64,000 nucleotides of DNA from assembly GCF_020520425.1 (NCBI RefSeq), contig NC_079491.1, positions 2,294,001 to 2,358,000 on the forward strand, given 5' to 3'. Source of the DNA: Spinacia oleracea (taxonomy: Eukaryota; Streptophyta; Magnoliopsida; Caryophyllales; Amaranthaceae). A model generated the notes under the pieces. The model did not search any database, was not told the DNA's origin, and worked only from the letters and a program-made list of their open reading frames with translations. The number at the start of each line of letters is the position of its first letter. Position 1 is the stretch's first letter. The translations under genes were made by a program, and so were the position numbers. Below, in pieces: positions 58,361 to 64,000 of this stretch.

Positions 58361-61300
58361 ATGCCTTCTGGAAATGAGGATTCTGCTAATTCACACAGAA
58401 ACAATGCTAATCTTCCACCAAATCAAGATCCTTCTAGCATATATTACATACATCCTTCTGATGCAAACTCAGTTCAGCTTGTTTCCTTCAAGTTCAATGG
58501 TGCAGAAGGTTTCACCAGCTGGAAGAGATCGATGATATTGGCTTTGTCAGCAAAGAATAAGATTGGATTTGTTGATGGCAGCATTATGAAACCTGATTCT
58601 GGTACAATTGAGTACAAAGCTTGGGAGAGATGCAACGATCTGGTATGTTCTTTGATCTTAGGCAATCTGAATGAGGTGGTTGCTAAGAGTGTCATGTTTC
58701 TGAAATCTGCTAGAGACATCTGGATTGATTTAGAGGATAGATTTGGATTCACATCTCTGGCTCAGATTTATTCTCTTGAACAAAAGTTAGCTGAAATAAC
58801 ACAAGGAAACAAATCTGTATCTGAATTTTTCACTGAAGTTAAATCTGTTTGGGATGCAATTGAAGAAGCACATCCTATGCCTTATTGCACATGCAATAAT
58901 TGTACCTGTAATGTTACTAGGAAATTCTTTCAGAGGCAGCAAGAAAAAATGGTGATGCAGTTTATGATGAAGTTAAATGAGCAGTTTGCTACAATTAGGG
59001 GTAATGTGTTGATGATGCCAACATTACCTAAAGTCTCAGAGGCATACAGACTTTTTGCTCAAGAGGAGAGACACAAAGAAGTATCACAAGCTAGCACTCA
59101 AGCAGAAACATTAGCTTTTGCAGCTGAGAAAAGAAGATTCAGTGGAGAACATTGGAACAACAACAGCAAAACTTACAAAACTCAGCAATCTGACTTTCAT
59201 TCTGGTTATCAGAAGACAGGAGTTACTAACAGATATGGCAGACCTGGATCTAACTACTTTTGCACTCATTGTCAAACACAGGGGCACAGTGTGGACAGAT
59301 GCTTTAAGCTTCATGGATATCCACCTGGTTTCAAGAATTTCAAAGAAAACAAAGTAGCTGCACTATCACATGAAGATAATTCTGGTGAGAATGTCTTACT
59401 TGGACATCACAGTGAAGTGAATCCAACAATCACTGTGGAGCAATACCAACAGTTGATGGATCTTTTGGCCAAACAACAAAACAATACTGCTGCTGCTGCA
59501 ACTCCTAACCTAGCCATGATGGCAGGTAATCTCTGTCTGTTATCTCATTCTAATACTAGGTGGCTCCTAGATAGTGGTGCTTCTGACCATTTTTGTCATG
59601 ATTTATCTTAATTTGCTGACTATAAGCCTATTGACAAGTCTAACACCTTTATTACATTACCGGATGGGAGTAAAGTTGTTGTTAAAAATGTTGGTTCAGT
59701 GATGATAAATGGAGATATAACACTGACCAATGTGCTGCATGTACCAGAATTCAAGTATAACTTGATATCTGTACATAAACTCTGTCAGGACTTGGGTTGT
59801 GAAATTCATTTTACTCACAACAGATGTTTTTTTTACTGTCAGCAAGGGAAGCTGATTCCTCTTGGTGAGGTGCAATCTGGTCTATACAATTTGGCAGAAT
59901 CTAGGGTGGAAGGAGCTCATTCTGTGCAGACACACAACTGTAGTGTAGCTTGTTCATCTACAGTGGATAATGCAAAACTCTGGCATCTAAGGCTAGGACA
60001 TTTACCTTTCAATAAATTGAAGTACATAGATCCTAGCTATGAAATTGGTGATTGTATGCAAAACACTATTTGTCAAGTATGCCCTGCAGCAAAACAAACT
60101 AGACTTAGTTTTCCTCACAGTGAGATTAAGTCTGTTAGTCCTTTTGATTTGATACATTTGGATGTGTGGGGACCTCATTCTGTAAACACTCCATCTGGTT
60201 GCAATCAGTTTTTGACTATAGTGGATGATTACACCAGGTTTACTTGGATACATTTTCTGAAACACAAAAGTGACTGTGTTGCTATTATTGAAAATTTCTT
60301 ACATATGGTACAAACTCAGTTTGGTGTCATGGTTAAGTGTGTTAGATCTGATAATGCTAAGGAATTGTGTGAAGGTGATATGAAGAAATTATATTTGAAA
60401 CTTGGAATCTTAATTCAAACCAGCTGTAGTCATACACCTCAGCAAAATGGAGTTGTGGAAAGGAAACATAAACATCTGTTAGAAACAGCTAGGGCATTGT
60501 ATGTTCAGTTCAAAGTTCCACATAAGTTTTGGGGTGAATGTGTTCTTTGTGCAGCCTATTTGATTAACAGAATGCCACTTCAATCAATAGGCTTTGAATC
60601 ACCATACTCCAGAATGTACAAACAGACTCCAAGTCTTAAACACTTGAGAACTTTTGGTTGTCTCTGTTATGTGTCTACTACAAAGGTTGGTAGATCACAA
60701 ATGGACAACAGAGCCACACCTTGTGTGTTTTTGGGGTATTCAACCACTCAAAAAGGATACAAAGTGCTGGAAATTGATACACACAAGTTCTTTGTATCCA
60801 GAGATGTTCATTTCCATGAAAAACATTTCCCATTTCATCTTTACCACAAACACAACTCTTCCCTTACTCCATACACTAGTGCCATTTATCTACCAACTCT
60901 TCTTTCCTCTGATGTTTTTGATACACCAGATTTCTCCACTCTTGCAACCACATTCCCACCTCACACCTTGGAAACATCATATCATACAAACACAAACTTC
61001 TCACCTGACCTCACAAATACAATTCTTCCTCCATCACATTCTTCACCCTCAGATTCCATTTCTTCTTCTCCTTTACAGATTAATCCCAATTCCACTCCTA
61101 ACTCTCCTCAATCCCATTCTGAAACCATTTCTCATTCTGAACATGTTCATGTTGCACCATCCATTCTCCCAACAAGACAGTCAAGCAGATCTCACAAAAA
61201 ACCAGGGTATTTAGATGCATATGAATGTTTCTCAGCATACACTGATAAAGATGATCTCATGCCAATCACAAAACACTGGTGCAATCTAGTATCTTATGTG

Positions 61301-62883
61301 ACTTTCCCTGATGAGTTTCAAGCCTTTTTGTCTCAATCATGTGACATTACAGAACCTGCAACATATACAGAAGCTGCTCAACAACCTTTGTGGGTTGAAG
61401 CAATGAAGAAAGAACTGGAGGCACTAGATAGAAACTATACTTGGGAGTTGGTGGAACTACCTCAAGGAAAGAAGGCAATAGGATGCAAGTGGGTCTTTAA
61501 AGTCAAACTGAAATCAACAGGAGCCCTAGAAAGATGCAAAGCCAGACTAGTGGCCAAAGGCTTCAATCAGAGATATGGCATTGACTATGAAGAGACATTC
61601 AGCCCAGTTGTCAAAATGAGTACTATAAGGTGCTTAATTGCTGTTGCTGCCAGTAAGAATTGGCCATTGTTTCAGCTAGATGTGAACAATGCATTTTTGC
61701 ATGGTGATCTAAAAGAGGAAGTATATATGCAAGTTCCAGAAGGCATCCCTAATCCTACCAAGAAAGTATGCAGATTAATCAAATCTATCTATGGTTTGAA
61801 GCAAGCTTCAAGACAGTGGCATGAGAAGTTGATGCATGCTTTGGAAACACAGGGCTTTCTTCAATCTAAACATGATTACAGTTTGTTTATCAACAAGCAA
61901 GATGGTCACATTAATATAGCAGCTGTGTATGTAGATGATGTTATTCTCACAGGAACAGACACTGCTAAACTTCATGACTTGAAAGCTTACTTACATTCAG
62001 AATTCAGTATCAAGGATCTAGGGCAACTTCACTACTTTCTTGGTTTGGAAGTTGGATACACTTCAGAAGGTATCATTTTGAGTCAGAAGAAGTTCACTAA
62101 AGATTTGATTGACAATTGTGGTTTTGACACTTCAAAGAGATCAATCACTCCATTGCCTGTCAACATTAAATTATCCAACACAGATGGTGCACTTTACTCT
62201 GATATTGAGAAGTACAGGTCACTAATTGGGAAGTTGAATTTCCTAACTCACACCAGACCTGATCTGTCCTATGCAGTTCAAACACTGAGTCAGTTTCTGC
62301 ACAGTCCAAGAGAACCTCATGTTATGGCACTTCATCATACTCTAAGTTAAGGTATCTAGCTCACACAGTAGGACAAGGGATATTGTTAAAGGCAGCTGAT
62401 ACCATCAGTTTACAAGCTTTTTCTGATTCAGATTGGGCATCTTGCCCAGATTCTAGAAGGTCTATCACAGGGTATATTCTATTACTTGGTGGCTCACCAG
62501 TTTCTTGGAAGTCTAAAAAGCAAGGCACAGTTTCTAAGTCTTCTGCAGAAGCAGAATATAGGGCAATGGCAGCAGCAGCTTCTGAAGTTACTTGGCTTGT
62601 AAGCTTATTGGAAGATTTGGGAGTGCACAATCTAAAGCCAGTAACATTGCATTGTGATAATCAATCAGCTTTGCACATAGCCAGAAATCCAGTGTTCCAT
62701 GAAAGAACAAAGCATATAGAAATCGATTGTCACTTTACTAGAGATAAAGTGTTGGAAGGATTACTTCACCTATCTTACTTACCTACACAGCAGCAATTGG
62801 CAGACATCTTTACTAAACCTCTCTCTTCTACACAATTTCAGACATTATTGTCCAAGATTGGAGCTTGTGATGCTCAATCTTGA
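58361..62883 (+). pseudogene. Copia-2 gag-pol polyprotein with one stop and one frameshift
   Basis: The ATG at 58361 (MPSGNEDSANS) opens gag, which has the domain FNGAEGFTSWKRSM, a zinc knuckle CTHCQTQGHSVDRC (about residue 301) and protease DSGASDH (about 404). TAA at 59609-59611 stops the frame just after the protease motif. The same frame then continues with the integrase (LWHLRLGH, HLDVWGPH, RSDNAKEL, QQNGVVERKH) and reverse transcriptase (AVYVDDVILTG near 61930) until a small indel at about 62340-62352 shifts it. RNase H follows in another frame (62383-62883: FSDSDWASCPDSRR, LADIFTKPLSS). A product made from this copy would stop within the protease, so it cannot move by itself. Confidence 0.93.
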
Positions 62884-62890
62884 GGGGGGA

Positions 62891-63167
62891 TGTTAGTTAT
62901 AGCTTTAGCTTTTATTTCTTTGCTTCATAGAGTTCACGTTGCATGATGTGATGCTGCTTCCATACACACATTCTGTTATTCTCCTCTCCTAGTTTTTAGG
63001 AGTTAGTTATAACAACTTATAGAATAATCTAGAAGCTTTCATTACTATTTATATTCTGCTTTGCTGTAATAATCAGTTAACAAGATTTGCAATAACAAGA
63101 AACACATTGCTTCTCTCTCTTCTTCGTTTCCTCTCAATCTCAGTTCATATTCTTTCATATTTTGTCA
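62891..63167 (+). repeat. 3' LTR of copia-2
   Basis: A 277 bp LTR that matches the 5' LTR throughout by eye. Confidence 0.97.
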
Positions 63168-63523
63168 TAAAGGCCCTTATCTTGAGTTTTGTAGTTTCAT
63201 TTTCTTTTTCTTTCTTTTCTATTTTCTTTTCCTATCTTTTTCATTTTTAGATCTTGCCTTTATTCAAATTTTTGGAAGAGTTATGGGTGTTTCTCTTTGG
63301 AAACCCTTGCGAGATCCCACTCGCCCTCATGAGCGATTGTGGGGTTCAAAGAGCTTGTTGCATGTGCTTAAATGCAACCGTGATTCCTACGACAGTGAGT
63401 CAGTGTGCATTCTTGTAGTTCTTATTTTCGTAATTTTGATTTTAAATAATTAAGATCTTTCTCCTCCCCGTTTTTCATTCTAGCTTTGCTTGGGGACAAG
63501 CAAAGGTTTAGCTTGGGGGAGTT
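63168..63523 (+). mobile_element. Athila-like internal region, right of copia-2, with polypurine tract
   Basis: Non-coding DNA ending in GCAAAGGTTTAGCTTGGGGG followed by AGTT. This is the Athila-type polypurine tract directly before the LTR start. Confidence 0.65.
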
Positions 63524-64000
63524 TGATGAGCGACATTTATGTCGCTCTTAGCCTAGGATTTTATTTCATTTTATTAGGATTTTATTATTATTTTACTTAG
63601 TTTTATCATTTTTTAGTTCGGTTATCGCGTTTTTGCATTAATCGAAACATTATCTCGTCTTGCGTATATTTTAGTCGTTTTTTCCCTAAAAGTGTCTTTT
63701 ATGCTCATTTTCATTCCGTAGGGTCATTTGGAGTATTAACGTGTTAAATAATGTGAATTTAGGCTTAGACGATGATTGAAACGATTTACGTTTTGTAAAA
63801 ATGTGATACGAATTAATAATGTGCTTTTCCGAATTAATAACGTACTTTCGAAATTGTCGATGTGCTTTACGATTTTATAATGTGCTAGGCGATTTTCTAA
63901 TGAGCTATACGATGTTGTTTGCGTGCAGCGACGACTTCACGATGGGCAGTGGCAAGCTAAGGGAATGCAGCGACGAATGCTATCCGATGCACCAACCCCA
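63524..64000 (+). repeat. 3' LTR of Athila-like element, cut by the window end
   Basis: It begins TGATGAGCGACATTTATGTC just after the polypurine tract. AT-rich sequence with repeated short blocks follows (AATAATGTGCTTT, CGATTTTATAATGTGCT). The right end lies outside the window. Confidence 0.65.

Larger units (their letters stand above)
57882..63167 (+). mobile_element. Young Ty1/copia retrotransposon (copia-2), complete but with a broken frame
   Basis: The 277 bp LTRs at 57882-58158 and 62891-63167 start TGTTAGTTATAGC and end TTTTGTCA, with no difference seen by eye. The target duplication TAAAG is perfect (57877-57881 and 63168-63172). The primer-binding site TGGTATCAGAGC (58159-58170) and a polypurine tract (TTGAGGGGGGA, 62880-62890) are intact. 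It inserted into the Athila-like element. Confidence 0.97.

Overview
This is an AT-rich nuclear window from a flowering plant, most likely a eudicot. The evidence is GT-AG introns of plant type, plant amino-acid-transporter families, and plant transposon lineages with intact target-site duplications (Ty1/copia, Tat-, Tekay- and Athila-like Ty3/gypsy, CACTA, hAT, Mutator, PIF/Harbinger, Stowaway, a tRNA-like SINE, L1 LINE). I see no rRNA, functional tRNA, CRISPR, operon or organelle genes. The species cannot be named from the sequence alone.

Layout. 1-3038 is the 3' end of a Ty3/gypsy (Tat-like) element carrying an intron-containing reading frame antisense to the element; its LTR lies at 2617-3038. 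3039-23115 is a wreck of at least six partial copies of one AVT1-type vacuolar amino-acid-transporter gene (the best copy at 6674-10426). These copies are interrupted by a PIF/Harbinger element, hAT elements, a copia-type LTR segment, a Tekay-like LTR, a LINE fragment, and a 3.46 kb hAT element (18855-22311) whose transposase frame is broken only by two TAG codons. 24185-33644 is a CACTA element with a perfect 3 bp target duplication. It holds pieces of an unidentified intron-containing host gene, a Mutator MITE with a perfect 9 bp duplication, and a very young copia element (26822-32022, LTRs that read as identical). 33979-34251 is a small CACTA MITE.

36063-40825 is the only clearly intact protein-coding gene: an LHT1-type proton-coupled amino-acid transporter of 7 exons and 440 residues, with a TATA box and a GATAATAAGAG-rich repeat block upstream. 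41772-46066 holds Tekay-like LTR and gag debris on the minus strand. 46281-47720 is a roughly 171 bp satellite whose monomers alternate strictly between two types, a 342 bp dimeric higher-order repeat. 49385-49966 (minus) is a small single-exon hypothetical gene with a TATA box. 50521-53119 is a Mutator-type element with a perfect 9 bp duplication, and most of its interior is a field of near-palindromic ATAGTAACTAT motifs. 53500-56230 holds unidentified exon-like pieces and one inverted AVT1 fragment. 56396-64000 is the 3' part of an Athila-like gypsy element (polypurine tract, 3' LTR from 63524). A second young copia element (57882-63167) sits inside it, with LTRs that read as identical but a broken polyprotein frame.

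The genes do not form a pathway. Two different branches of the AAAP amino-acid permease family lie within about 40 kb: one survives as a working gene (LHT1) and the other as a rearranged pseudogene family. Everything else is mobile DNA or repeats, and nesting plus target duplications let much of the insertion order be read.
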